Positions 11,965-23,500 of a stretch of DNA of 41,536 bases are shown here, one piece after another. A program made the translations under genes and the position numbers. Source of the stretch: Intoshia linei (taxonomy: Eukaryota > Orthonectida > Rhopaluridae); contig LWCA01000194.1 of assembly GCA_001642005.1 (NCBI GenBank), positions 1 to 41,536 of the forward strand. Direction: 5' to 3'. Within the stretch, counting starts at the first letter, position 1. Each line of letters begins with the position of its first letter. The notes under the pieces were generated by a model that was not told the origin of the DNA, ran no database searches, and saw only the letters and a list, made by a program, of their open reading frames with translations.

Positions 11965-12290
11965 ATTAGGTAAAATTGAATGTCTGTGTGTGTTACCGTT
12001 TAATTAAAAAATTAAAAGTCCAAGAATTAAACAAACCCAATTTCTTGTATATTTTTTTAAGAGTGATGTTTTATCTCAAATTTTATTTTCAGCAATTGAG
12101 TCCTTCAGGGTCAAAAACCCAAATTACCTTTATATTAACAATAAATAAGTAAATAAATAATAAAATTAGTTCTAGAATTTTAAAGAATATAAATTTTGGG
12201 CGCGTTTTAACATCATTACTATTGTCCAAAATCTCAACCTCAGAAACTTTCATAACAGTTAAGTTAGTATTGTACAAAATCAAAATTAAA
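11965..12290 (+). repeat. Family B repeat, partial copy 2
   Basis: Starts TTAGGTAAAATTGAATGTCTGTGTGTGTTACC, close to the start of the copy at 3965. It continues through GTCCTTCAGGGTCAAAAACCC, GCGTTTTAACATCATTACTATTGTC and AATCTCAACCTCAGAAAC, then stops. Only the first internal unit is present. Minus-strand open frames here are not gene-like. Confidence 0.7.
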
Positions 12291-12559
12291 TGAATGTTAA
12301 TTTTTCATAATTTCAATAAATTCGTGAAATTTTCCTGGACCAAAAAAATTTTCGATGTCACCACCAATGGGTCCTAGTCCCACAATTAAAAATATTATAT
12401 ACCCTAAATTTCATGTATTAATAATACGCAATATAATGCATTTATTTTTAACTGATTATTGCCTTTGTTTACCGATGGATCATCAAAGAGTTAAAAAATC
12501 TAAAAATTAAAATAAAAACTAAAACGAGTTTTAAAATTATTTAATTTACAGTTAATAAT

Positions 12560-12990
12560 CAATCTTTTGAATTAATTTTTCGACGATTATTTTCATAAAA
12601 GAGTTATTTTTTTGTTAATTATTTTATGAAAACTACACTATCTAAAAATGGAAGGTTTGTAAGGATATTTCTTGTAATCAATCCTTTAAAGTGGTTTTTA
12701 CGAGATTTATAAAATCTACAGATAATGGACTTTAAAGAGTATTCCAAATATAACCAATCTTTTAAAGTTTTTCTTATGCTAATTTTTAAGAAAAAAAAAT
12801 TGGGTGTTTTTTAGATTATTTAATTTAATGGAGTATATTAATTTTTTAAGAAAAAAAAAATTGTTTTATTGTTAATTTTTTATGAAAACTAAAAATATTG
12901 AATTTTAAAGGTTATTCCGTTTAACCTATCATTTGAAGTAATTTTTACGATGATTGTTTTCACAAAAGATTTGCATGATGATTTAGCTTT
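12560..12990. repeat. Degenerate tandem repeat
   Basis: Two stretches repeat in the same order about 250-270 bp apart: TTGTTAATTATTTTATGAAAACT (near 12613) with TTGTTAATTTTTTATGAAAACT (near 12868), and GTAATCAATCCTTTAAAGTGGTTTTTACGA with GTTTAACCTATCATTTGAAGTAATTTTTACGA. Between them are two similar TTTTTAAGAAAAAAAAATTG segments. No gene is seen from 12300 to 13590. Confidence 0.45.
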
Positions 12991-13597
12991 TTTAGGGTTA
13001 AATTTTATGTAAAATCTTACATGAATTTTTAGAGCAATTGTTTGAAATATACAAACATGTAATTTGAAATTTGCATCTGTGATATTTATTTTAACAGTAA
13101 GACATTAAAATAATTATTTAATATTATTATTCTTACTCAAATTAATTGGATTAATAAAATCTAAATTAAAAATCAGTGCAACACCTAGTGGTCCAATTGA
13201 AATTTCTCGATGAGTCATATTGTTAACAGTACAATTTGCTCTAATTTATTGTAGTTATCTTTTAATTTTAATGTTTTTATTTGATGTGTGCAATACTTAC
13301 CAGTATAATTAGTATCAAAGGTGGTAATAATTTACTATTTTAAATTCAAATTTTAGTATAAATTTTAAGTTATTTTAATTTTAATAATGTTAATGTGATT
13401 ATCAGTAATACATAATAACAGTGTCGATCTAGGATTTTCAGCCAGGGGGCGAAATGATTTTTAGGGGCCAAACGTATATAATGTATTTAAATTGGAATTT
13501 TTATATTATGTTTATTAAATATTTCTATCTATAATAATTTATATAACTTACACAATATATATGTACATATTTAATATATACAATACAATTGATATAT

Positions 13598-13622
13598 GTA
13601 TAGTATACATTGTATACTATAC
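13598..13622. repeat. Perfect short palindrome
   Basis: GTATAGTATACA, one T, then TGTATACTATAC: 12-bp arms that pair perfectly. It sits in a longer run of TA-rich near-palindromes (13540-13780), so composition contributes, but the arms contain G and C at matched positions. Confidence 0.8.
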
Positions 13623-14015
13623 GGTAGCCATGTCAAACTTTCGGCCCGTCTCGACTTTGTATATGTATAATATACATTTTATATATACTATATTAATAAT
13701 AATAATATATTATTATATATAATATAGTATTTAATAATTTATATTTGTATATAAAATAAATTAGATAAAATAGGACCACTTAACCTTATCATACCTAATC
13801 ATCTTTTTTTCTAATCTTTTATGTCCAGTATTTGTGTTCTTAACAATAAGTTAACACCCTAATATACATACATAAAATATATGTAGTGATTGTGCCAGGG
13901 AAAAAACAAAGACAAAATTCCCGGGATTTCCCGAAAAAAATTGAGACATACCTGTATTTGATTTATGTTTGTTATTACTATGAAAATATGATTATATTAT
14001 AATATTTAAAAGTTA

Positions 14016-14298
14016 CCATTTCAAAAATTCCACCACTAATATAATTTAATCAAAAATACCATTTCAAGCCCTCATAGAAAAATTGACTTACACCGATATT
14101 CTTTTCAAAAATCCGATTTTACGAAATCTTATGAAAAAAATCCACTTTATTTAACCACATATAAAAAATCTAATTTTCCAGCTCTTAATGGAAAAATATC
14201 CTTTTTCCAATAATTTTTTTAAAAACCTCTTATTCCAACCATAAATTATTAACGTTTAAGGGAATTATCTTCTTTTTCCAATATTATTTTGAAAAATA
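14016..14298 (+). repeat. Repeat family E, copy 1 (short-period units)
   Basis: Internally repetitive sequence built on a unit of about 40-70 bp resembling CCAACCTTAAGGGAAAAATCTTCTTTTTCCAATATTTTTTTGAAAAATCCGATTTTACCAAATCTTATG, in degenerate form. Related copies lie near 27850 (inverted), 33003 and 36208. It runs directly into the hAT transposase remnant that follows. Confidence 0.65.
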
Positions 14299-14524
14299 TA
14301 AAGAGTTGTTACGAACTGGAACGCTATTATCAAGATTGTTAAAATTAAATAAAGCCCTTATGACGATTCAACCTACGTCAACACAAAATGAAAGAAATTT
14401 CTCTAGTGCTTTTAATTTCGTTACAAAACGTAGAACGCGTTTAAAAGACGAATCTATCAATATTTATGTGTGTTTTGAAACACTTTTTCAACAATCTAAA
14501 ATAAATAAATTTTTTTCTAATTAA
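14291..14524 (+). pseudogene. hAT transposase remnant, C-terminal dimerisation domain
   Basis: An uninterrupted frame ending at TAA 14522-14524 contains the hAT dimerisation signature: LLRTGTLLSRLL, then the core IQPTSTQNERNFSSAFNFVT, then KRRTRLKDESIN. In the family this block reads roughly P-x-TS-x-x-ER-x-FS-x-x-G-x-x-x-T-x-x-R-x-x-L. The catalytic core upstream is missing, and the upstream sequence is family E repeat. About 70 residues survive. This subfamily differs from the relic at 36619-38063. Confidence 0.85.
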
Positions 14525-14666
14525 ATTTGTAAATTTCAATTTAGATTTGTGTTATTTCATTAATTACATTTTTTTTTGTATCTAAAATTTTTAATGCTTG
14601 TATATTATATATGACTAAAAATTTTTATTTTTCCCGGATTTATATATATTAATTTTAGAATTCGAT

Positions 14667-14815
14667 GGGAAATTAGCACTAAAAGTGTGTATTTTTAAAA
14701 TAGAAAAACTAATTCGCAATCTATTCTATTTAACGCTATCTATTCTATTAGTTATTATTATTCTAATAGTTGCATTTGTCATTTTAAAAATACACACTTA
14801 TAGTTCTAATTGCCC
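14667..14815. repeat. MITE-like inverted repeat
   Basis: Arms at 14671-14701 and 14781-14811 are inverted copies matching at 29 of 31 positions, sharing AAGTGTGTATTTTTAAAAT. The match extends weakly outward (GGGAAATTAG against GGGCAATTAG). The roughly 80-bp centre is AT-rich. The total of about 149 bp would fold into a long hairpin in RNA and is consistent with a small inverted-repeat transposon. No target duplication was identified. Confidence 0.75.
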
Positions 14816-14929
14816 TTGATTCTTTAATGGGTGTGACACCCTAATGTATATTAAACATGTAAAATAATTTGATGTATATGTAATGCATAATACCAGTCAT
14901 TTTGAAATGTTACTGTTATATATTTTTAA

Positions 14930-15920
14930 TATCATGCGTAATATACATGTTAGATAACTATTACACCTTAACTAAAATTAAACTGTATCATGACAATAAA
15001 AATGCTTGTTAAGTTTTTATTGCATGACGTTTAGTGAAAACTTAAGACATGTATAACAAAAATTATATAAATAAAAATCGATATTCACAAAGCTAGTTTG
15101 CTGGTTTTTTATTGCTACCTAAAAATCTTGATAACAGTAATATTATTTAGTGATATCAGAACATAACATATAAAAATTAAATTAATTAATACAAAAAATT
15201 AATAACGTTAATATTAAATTACAAACTTGGAAATTTTATGCTAAATAAAATTTATATGATTTGAAAGTGGTGATAATTATAATTTTATTTATATTTATTT
15301 ACAAATTTTTCCTAATCATTCCAAATAAATAATTGATTATTCAATTTCTTTGGTCATAGTCCTTAAAATGCCCAAAACTGGAAATTGTACCAATAAAATT
15401 AAAATAAATTTTTTTATTGACAATAAATCAATTTTAATGTCCAGCTTTATTTTAACACAGGCTAATTTTAAGAAAAAGTATGCTGAGTATCAAGCATTAA
15501 AATGTTTAAAAGATGTTTTAACTTGTAATTAAAATAAATAACTATTATTACATTACACATCTACATTGTACGTTTTACAACACTAATTTTACATTTAGCT
15601 TTTAAAATAATTTTCCTCATTCATAAATTTTATAACTTAAAAAAATGTTGATAATATTATTATTTAAAGATGTATGTCATACCATAAGCAATGTTTATGT
15701 GTGTTTATAACGAGCCACCTAATATTGAATGAGTATATAGCCTAAAGGAAAAAGTGTTTTTTTTGATGTATGGTTTGTTAATAAATAATATAATCAAATA
15801 AATTATTTGAATGTGTTCATTATTAATGTTGATAATGATGTTTATTTTTAATCGATTTGCTTATTGAAATCGTTATTAACTTTTGAGCTTTTATCTTGTT
15901 GAGTATGATTTATACATGTG
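14930..15920. repeat. Long duplicated segment, copy F2
   Basis: Partner of 10300-11000. Matches include CTGTATCATGACAATAAAAATG, TGTGTTTATAACGAGCC, GTATATAGCCTAAAGGAAAAAGTG, TAATCAAATAAATTATTTGAATG and AATCGATTTGCTTATTGAAATCG, in the same order and orientation. It is about 290 bp longer than F1, mostly in the middle (15100-15650). That middle contains a 60-codon frame at 15350-15532 which I do not regard as a gene. Confidence 0.6.
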
Positions 15921-16961
15921 TCGTACGCATTGCGCAATCTTGAAAATTGGACATTTCTAATAATATGCAAGTTTAATTTGGACAATCTTAGTAATCACAT
16001 TTTATCATTCAAATAGGTATAAATAAATTTTACACATTTTTTTCCACCTTCACCGCTCATTTACTTACATTATATTACACAGGACAACATTTTTACCGTT
16101 TTAAAAAAATTTCTGCTAGGTTTTATTTTTAAATGATAGACCGAATTGCAAAATGTATATTTTGAAAGATAGAGGGAAATGTGTATTCTAGTTACCGTAA
16201 TAATATCATTAATATTATTTTATACAAACGATTATTGCATAATTTAAATCATTAAGTGTACTATTTTGGCTAACTAATATTTTTTAAATACATAATTAAA
16301 AATGGTGAATCTAATGAAACTATAAAAATTGCAGTTATGAAATTATTTTTAAAAAAAGGAAAAAATTTACCCTAATCATAGGTTTTTTAAAGAATTTCTG
16401 GGATATTTTTTTACAGTACAATCTACACGAGAAGACGCAAATATAATCCCATGACACAAAATTATTGATAATCCAGATTTTTTTTAAATTAAGTTTTAAT
16501 AATTAACAAATTTTTTTCAGTGTTGTTCAGTGTTATCTTACGTTTATACGTTATATACATTATATTACCAAAATACTTTATAAAAGTTTTTTAATATATA
16601 ACATGGATATTTTTGTGTTTAACAAATTAAAATTAAGTGGTTCTGCTCAACATTTTACTTAAATAGGGCTGAATTTGCACTGAACAGTTTAATTAGTAAA
16701 TTAGTTACTATTGTACAGCAAGAATAATAAGTTTGAGAAAAAGTGATTTGGATTAATAATTACATTGATGAATTAACAATTCAAACTAAAAACCAGTTAT
16801 TGATAAAGTACATTTTTACACTACATTTTACCAAATTGTCTATCAAAATTAATTTACATCATTTGTGTATTGGTATAAATTAATTGGTTTTTTGTTCAAG
16901 TGTTGCAAGAATATCTACAAATATAAATTTATCTAAACTAAAATCAATTTGAATTAAAAAT
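15921..16961. other. Upstream flank of PSMD4, no gene recognised
   Basis: AT-rich, stop-dense sequence before the PSMD4 start codon. No repeat family match was noticed. It presumably contains the PSMD4 promoter, but no motif stands out. Confidence 0.5.
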
Positions 16962-18982
16962 ATGGTTATAGAGTATGTAGTTTTTTGGTAATATTTTAAA
17001 TATAAATAATCAAACTGTCTTTTGTGGAAGATCTGTAGAATTTTATAACTTTTTAATTAAAAAGTTAAATAAACAACATTTAGTTTGGACACATCGGATT
17101 ACCTGAGAAATGGAGATTTCATTCCAAACAGGTAAATAAATTTTTTTATTACAGTACAATAATAGAATGATTGCTCAAATTGACGCTTCTATAATGTTTT
17201 GTGAGACTATTATGAATGGCAACCCTGAAAGTAAGGTTGGACTAATGACAATGAAGTATTTTATTCTCTACATTTTATATTTAAAATTAGACCTAAGGTT
17301 TTAATGACTTTAACTAATAATGTACATCTCATCACATCTTATATTGATATGCTAAAAATATCTGAAGATAAACAAAATTTTGATAAATCGATACGAACAG
17401 CTCACGTAATAACTATTAAAACAGTAAGTATTATAATTATAGCTTGTTTTAAAGAACAGTTTGCCAGAAAATAATAAAACTCGCATTGTTGCTTTCGTAG
17501 CTAGCCCACTTGAAAACACAGACTTGGAATTATCGTTGGAAAATTATTATAAATTTTATATACTTTAGCAATCTCGCTTCATGTCTGAGATCAGAAAATA
17601 TTCAAGTAGATGTTGTCAATTTCGGGGAAGACGTAAAATATTTAATTATAAATTAAAGTGTACTTTAGGAATCAAATAAATTAAAATTTGAAAGATTTAT
17701 TCAAATACTAAATGGAAGAAAAGGGAAAGGGTATATCAAGATATTTCTAAATATATTTTTAGTTCAACTTTGGTAAATGTTCCCAGAGGTTCAGTTTTGA
17801 TAAATGAACTTCAAAAATCTGCAATGATAAATTCTGACGGCCCAGGGAATTTTGAATTTGGAGTAGATCCAAGTGTTGATCCTGAATTGGCAATGGTAAT
17901 TAATATCATCAACCAACGAAAAAAACAATGATGATTAAAATATCTCATAGGCTCTGAAAATGTCAATGCAAGATCAAAAAAGAACATCAAAAAGTGGAGC
18001 AAGTGAAGGAAAAAATACTCATGTACCAGGTTAACGTAATAGTTATTTCATAATGTTATTTTAGATAAAAGTACATTACCCAGTAAAATTTCAAATAGTC
18101 AAAAAACTGGTAATAATGAATTAGAATCAGTAGATTTTAAAGAAATGTCAGAAGATGAACAACTTAAATATGCCTTAGAATTATCTTTAAAAGGTAGAAT
18201 GTCTAATCTATCTATTTATTTTAAAATAGAATCAAATACTCAAAAACCCGAACCGATGAAAATAGATTATGACTGTGCTGATTCCCTAATCAAAAATTTA
18301 ACAGTAAGCGCTACAATGTACGAAATACATAGCGAAAAATTATTTATTCATAATTTCTATATAGTAAATGACGGGTTTGCTAATTAACCTATACTAATAA
18401 CCAAAAATACATTTTAAGATCTTTACTAACTACAGTTTATATCAAAAATATATTATATACCAGAAAATTTTATGAGTGTCCAGCTAAAAATTGAAAATGA
18501 ACTATACACCATTTCACAGAGATGCAAATCAGATTTTTGTGATTTTCTGAAAAAAATAGTTGTAAAATACAAAAAACAAATGGATGGCCATTTTTACATT
18601 TTTGTGTAAATAAATCATTTTTTATATAATTATTTATAGCATGCCTACTTGTGTTTATTGATCGAGAAATCTCAGGTACGGTTTTACCCGCTAAAATTAA
18701 GTTTTCAATATTTGCGTTTTCCTTTCACGTTAATTTTTTTCTCATTAGCATTATGACTAATATATTAATATACTGGATATACATATACTATAAAAGAATA
18801 ATAATTATCAATTTAATTAAGCTACAATTTGAAGTTAAACGTGATTTTGGGACACTTTTTTCTATTACAAAAATTATTTATTTTATAACAATTTTAATAT
18901 TTAATAGGTCACTACCTCTGATAAAAAGGATAATTTGACTGATAAAAAGACAGATGATTCCGATACAATGGATCTAGATTAA
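16962..18982 (+). CDS. PSMD4: 26S proteasome subunit Rpn10/PSMD4 (S5a), 12 exons
   Basis: Ubiquitin-chain receptor of the 19S proteasome regulatory particle. Exons: 16962-16987, 17084-17131, 17166-17255, 17291-17405, 17443-17534, 17569-17632, 17669-17730, 17763-17895, 17951-18029, 18065-18193, 18230-18303, 18908-18982 (328 aa plus stop). The N-terminal VWA domain shows CLDTSDYLRNGDFIP at the start, TRIVAFVASPLEN in the middle and FEFGVDPSVDPELAMA at its end. The ubiquitin-interacting motif is EDEQLKYALELSLK. The tail is acidic/lysine-rich and ends MDLD. There is one clear UIM; a second is not evident. It is shorter than the human protein. Most introns are 32-56 nt; the last is 604 nt and could hide a small exon. 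The start matches the family's MV-x-E opening. AATAAA follows at 18996. Confidence 0.96.
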
Positions 18983-18995
18983 ATTTTGTTTTTGA

Positions 18996-19001
18996 AATAA
19001 A
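18996..19001 (+). promoter_or_regulatory. Probable poly(A) signal of PSMD4
   Basis: AATAAA 14 nt after the PSMD4 stop codon. In such AT-rich DNA the hexamer is common, so the position is the main support. Confidence 0.5.
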
Positions 19002-19099
19002 TAATTTTATACAATGTTAAATTATTCACTTGTATTGTTTTTGTTGCTAAGAAGGACATACATATTTATAATTTTGATGAATACATCTCCCTTTTATAT

Positions 19100-19128
19100 G
19101 TGTACATTGTACAGTGTACAATGTACAC
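19100..19128. repeat. Perfect 14-bp-arm palindrome
   Basis: GTGTACATTGTACA, a single G, then TGTACAATGTACAC. Both arms match perfectly over 14 bp and each contains smaller TGTACA palindromes. It lies about 120 bp downstream of the PSMD4 stop. It might form a cruciform or a tight RNA hairpin, or mark an old element end. No protein site is recognised. Confidence 0.85.
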
Positions 19129-20291
19129 TAAGGTGTCTCAAAAAAAATGAAAAATTATATTTTTGAACATATTTAGGTATAACAGTGATCAAGTATAAAA
19201 AAATGATATTTCCAAAATATTAATGCATTTCAACGAATATTGAAGATAGTCTGACCAAATAAAGTTTTCTATATATACTATATATTACAAAATTAAAACT
19301 GAACTTTTTTTAACGGAAATTGGCGTTTGAGCTTTTAAACGTGGTACCGACTTCATAATATTGTTCTCTATGTTTAGTTATACAGTTTATATCTCTATAT
19401 ATAATACATTTCATTTTCAATTATATATAGATCTACATAACATTATTTAATCACAACATGTAAATAGCATTTGAACATATTTACAATTCAATCCATTTAA
19501 ATGTTAAAATTAAAATAACAATAACGGACTAACTAATAACGAAAATTAAATTTAATTAACATATACTCAATATCATGTTATATTTAACTTTTAATTGTAA
19601 ATGACTTAAATTACGCCAATATATCAAATTTATAATCAATTGGTACATAAAGTGTGTGTAAAAAAAATTAATTCCATTTTTTTGTAGTAAATTTTGAAGT
19701 TGTTCATTTTTAAACAATAAATCACACCTTTATCTAATAAATGGATAGATAATTTTGGTTATTTTTATTAGCAAATATGGAATAATTAAACAGCTTATAT
19801 TGGCTAAATTAATACGATCGTAAGGGCGTTTTGATAAAACTTTCCCCCAAAAAAAATTACACAGTGATGGTATATGTGATATATTCAAATTAATAATGAA
19901 GATTACCAATGTGGACTATTTTTGAAGACATTCATCCGAAAATACACCCTAAAATTTTTTTCGAATTCGATGTCATGCCATATGGCCTATGGTCATCTGT
20001 TCACGGACTGAATTTAACTATTAAGATTTAAAAAATATTTTTTTCAATGATCAATTTTACAAAAATAACACACATAAATAAAATGTAAATTTTTTATCTT
20101 AATAAAAACTTGAATCGGCAAAAACAGATGGAAATTTTGAAAGTTTAATCCAATTTGAAAAATTTAGGCAAAGTCAAAAATGTAACTTTTTGATTAAAAT
20201 ATTTTAAATTGCCCTTGAATAGAATTTGATTTAAACTTTTCAATTTGAAGTAAATTGATATATACCCACGGCCGCACATAAACGCTCTTAC
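19129..20291. other. PSMD4-DDX55 intergenic spacer, no gene recognised
   Basis: AT-rich sequence with no convincing exon on either strand. A short frame at 20323-20508 further right has neither family similarity nor splice context. Confidence 0.5.
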
Positions 20292-20313
20292 GGCCTCAGG
20301 TTGTGGACCCCTG
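20292..20313. mobile_element. Solo hAT terminal repeat (right end)
   Basis: GGCCTCAGGTTGTGGACCCCTG is the reverse complement of a common hAT-type end, CAGGGGTCCACAACC. It is followed by ATTTAAAC, and the same 8 bp (within GATTTAAACTTTT) occurs about 85 bp upstream. The intervening sequence lacks the expected CAGGGG left end. Probably a truncated MITE. Confidence 0.5.
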
Positions 20314-20527
20314 ATTTAAACTTTGTGTGTTAAAAAAACAACGTATATCACGTTGCTTAGCGTATTGAACTTTAATATGGAACACTATTTGTGTGTTAAG
20401 AGTCTTAACTTAAAACTAACTAAAAAAATTGACCATATAGACATAACTTTATTTACTAATACTTTAATACATTTTATCGTGAAAACGTTAAACAATTTTA
20501 TAAATTAACTTTCTGTATAAAAGTATT

Positions 20528-23500
20528 ATGGAAGTACAATGGAGCCAGTTAAATCCACATATACACCCAAAACTTATTAAGGCGTTAATAAAATGCAATT
20601 TTAAAAGACCCACCAATGTTCAGGTATATTACATTGCAAATCCCTGCTTAAATGGTGTGAATATTCGTTTAGATTAGCACAATTCAAAAATTGAACAAAA
20701 ATTTTGATGTTGTAGTAGAGGCAATTACTGGAAGCGGAAAAACCTTGGCTTTTGTTGTGCCAATTCTACAAAAATTGTTAAATTCTACCATCAACAAGTA
20801 CCACGTAAATTCCATCATAATTAGCCCAACACGCGAATTGGCTCAACAAACATTCAATTTATTTTCAATGCTGATTAATGCTTTAGAGTTGAAGAATAGT
20901 TTGTTTTTATTGGTTGGCGGCAAAAACATAAAGGACAGCGTTCGTTCAATGGATAAAATTGGGTATTTACTTTTTTATTTGCATTAATATTTGATTAAGA
21001 TGCAATATTCTTGTGGTTACACCGGGAAGACTACTTCAACTACTTAAACTGGATGATTATTCTCTTTTAGGAAAAAAGGCAAAATTAGTAGTGTCTTTAC
21101 CTCCTTTGTGTTGCCTCGTTAAAAATCTTGTAATATAAATTTTAGATATATTTAATGTCATTATTTAGAAATTTTTAGTTCTTGATGAAGCAGACAGATT
21201 AATCGATTTGGGATTTATAAAAAGGTAATTATTACTTGTACGAATTATCATTTTCTAGTATTTCATCTATTTTGAATTATCTACCTAAACAAAGACGTAC
21301 TGCATTGTTGTCAGCAACATTGAGAGACGGCACTATACAAGAATTGGTAAGGACGGGTTTACGTAACCCTGTGGAAATATTTGTGAAGCAGTCAGTATAT
21401 TCTGATGTTTGCTCTTCTAAAGAAATGAATAATAGTCTAAAAAGAACATCTGACTCAGTCGATGAAGTGGACACGGGAGAATTTAGAACACCAACTTCTT
21501 TGATCAACTACTACACAGTATTTTTTTATATGAATTATTTTAAATTTTAGGTGATAGAAGCTAACGATAAATTACCATTTTTATTGAATTTTTTTAATGA
21601 AAATAATAACATCAAAGGTATTATTATATTGGTTGTGAACTAACTTCATGTGTCAATATTTTTTTAATTTATAAAATCATGTAAAACCAACTTGATTTAT
21701 AATAAATATGATTTAGTGAGTTATTTAATCCATCAGTCTTTCTCAAATTATTAACCTCGTAATTTTATTTGCAAATTTCAAAACACTTAAAAACAATTAG
21801 TGAGTACAAAAAGTTTGAGACAATACTATTTTAATTTTTGAAAAGGTTTTACATTACACTCACCAAAAAACTAAAATTGTAATTAGTAATATTGTTTATG
21901 CCGACATGCTCTTGCGTTGATTATTTTGGATATATTCTCAAGTATAATTTAATATACATTTTATAAAATAATTAGAAAATTATTGCCTAATAGAAAAATT
22001 TTTTTACTTCATCGCAAAATCGTAAATAGACAAAAAGAAATGGACAGTTTCTACAGTAGTAAATCATCAATTCTTATTTGTACTGATATATTATCACGTG
22101 GAATTGATGTACCTGGTATTGATTGGGTAATTCATTACGAGGCACCATCAAATGCAAGGTACTTTTAAATGATTAAAAATAACAACAATTTAGTGCTTTT
22201 GTCCATAGATGTGGTAGAACCGCTAGAATGGGAAATAAGGGATATTCATTATTGTTTCTTTCTAAATCTGAATTATTATACCTTGATTTTATAAAACGAA
22301 ATCAAAAGGTTGTTTGTTAAATATTGCAATTAATAAATTTTAGGTAGAAATGAAAAATTATGATGTACCTAAAATAAGTTGTACATCCACTGAAGAAATG
22401 TTTGAAAATTTGAGAAAAGATTTATCTAATGACAGGTTTATAAAATGTATAAACATATAACATTTTCAGGGATTTATACATAAAAAGTATTAAAGCTTTC
22501 GTTTCCTTTATACAATTCTATAAGAAGCATGAATGTTACATGATACTTAATTATAGAGGTGAAATTTAAAATATTTAAACTAAAATCTACATAAACTTAA
22601 TTCTATTCGGTGGATGAAATCTTATAATAAATTCAGACATTGTCGCATACCAAAAATCAATCGTTCTACTGCCTATATGTCTATATAAGTTTTTCCCAAA
22701 CTTTTTTACTACATTACCCATATGATGGTATTTATTTTTATATTACCCACAATATTTTTTTAACTATATTAATTTTTTTAGCATATTGGATGGTTAGGTT
22801 TTTAGAATAAGAGTCAGTATTTTTTTTCAAAATCTAATTTTACAAAATAGTAAAATAAAATCAATTCTGAATTTTATTAAAAAAAAATAGGGAAAGTCGG
22901 TTTTCGACTCTGAATAATTCAATGTATGAAAATTTAACTTTCACAAAAACATCACTCTCGCAAAACTATTACAAATGTGATTTTTTTAAATTCTAGAACG
23001 GTTAAGTTTTTAAATAAACTGCGAGATACACATTCAATTTCATATATATGTAAAGAATACACATTATGGCTCTTGAAAACCATTTTATTCTATGATAACA
23101 TTTTATAAATCAATATTGATGAATTATATTATTTAGGAAAAATTATATTTTATAGTTACTGTGCATGCGACGCAAAAAAAATAAAAAAATTTTCGCGATT
23201 ACCCATGAAAAATATGAAATTAGCCACTCGTGGGTAAATACCCACAATGTGGGTCTCATATGTTGGGAATCACTGATATATATAATATCATTTTTGTTAA
23301 ACCGTCACTCCAGCTCCAATCTCGAAGTATTTGTAACTACATGTAATAGGGGCGTCAGCAAAACATTTTTATATAAAGTACACCCAATCACACAACGAGG
23401 AATTGTAATAACTTCAATTGGTACCTAACCTTATAGGTTGTAGTTTTTAAAAACTCTGTAGCAAAATTATTAAAGTTTTGAACATTTAATCGCTAAATTT

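Noticed and set aside
12089-12283. 64-codon minus-strand frame
   Set aside because: Lies within family B repeat copy 2; equivalent positions in other copies are not open.
15350-15532. 60-codon plus-strand frame ending KYAEYQALKCLKDVLTCN
   Set aside because: Frames of this length are expected by chance at this base composition, it has no similarity I recognise, and it lies in duplicated segment F2 with no match in F1.
20323-20508. 61-codon frame upstream of DDX55
   Set aside because: No family similarity, no splice context, and chance length for this composition.
21608-21680. Apparent frameshift in helicase motif IV of DDX55
   Set aside because: Reading through from AACATCAAAGG gives a weak motif IV with a stop. 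A proper 55-nt exon at 21887-21941 ([17 protein letters not shown]) restores motif IV, the phase and the total length.
23165-23428. 87-codon plus-strand frame
   Set aside because: Spans the right end of the family D hAT MITE in a DDX55 intron; no protein similarity.
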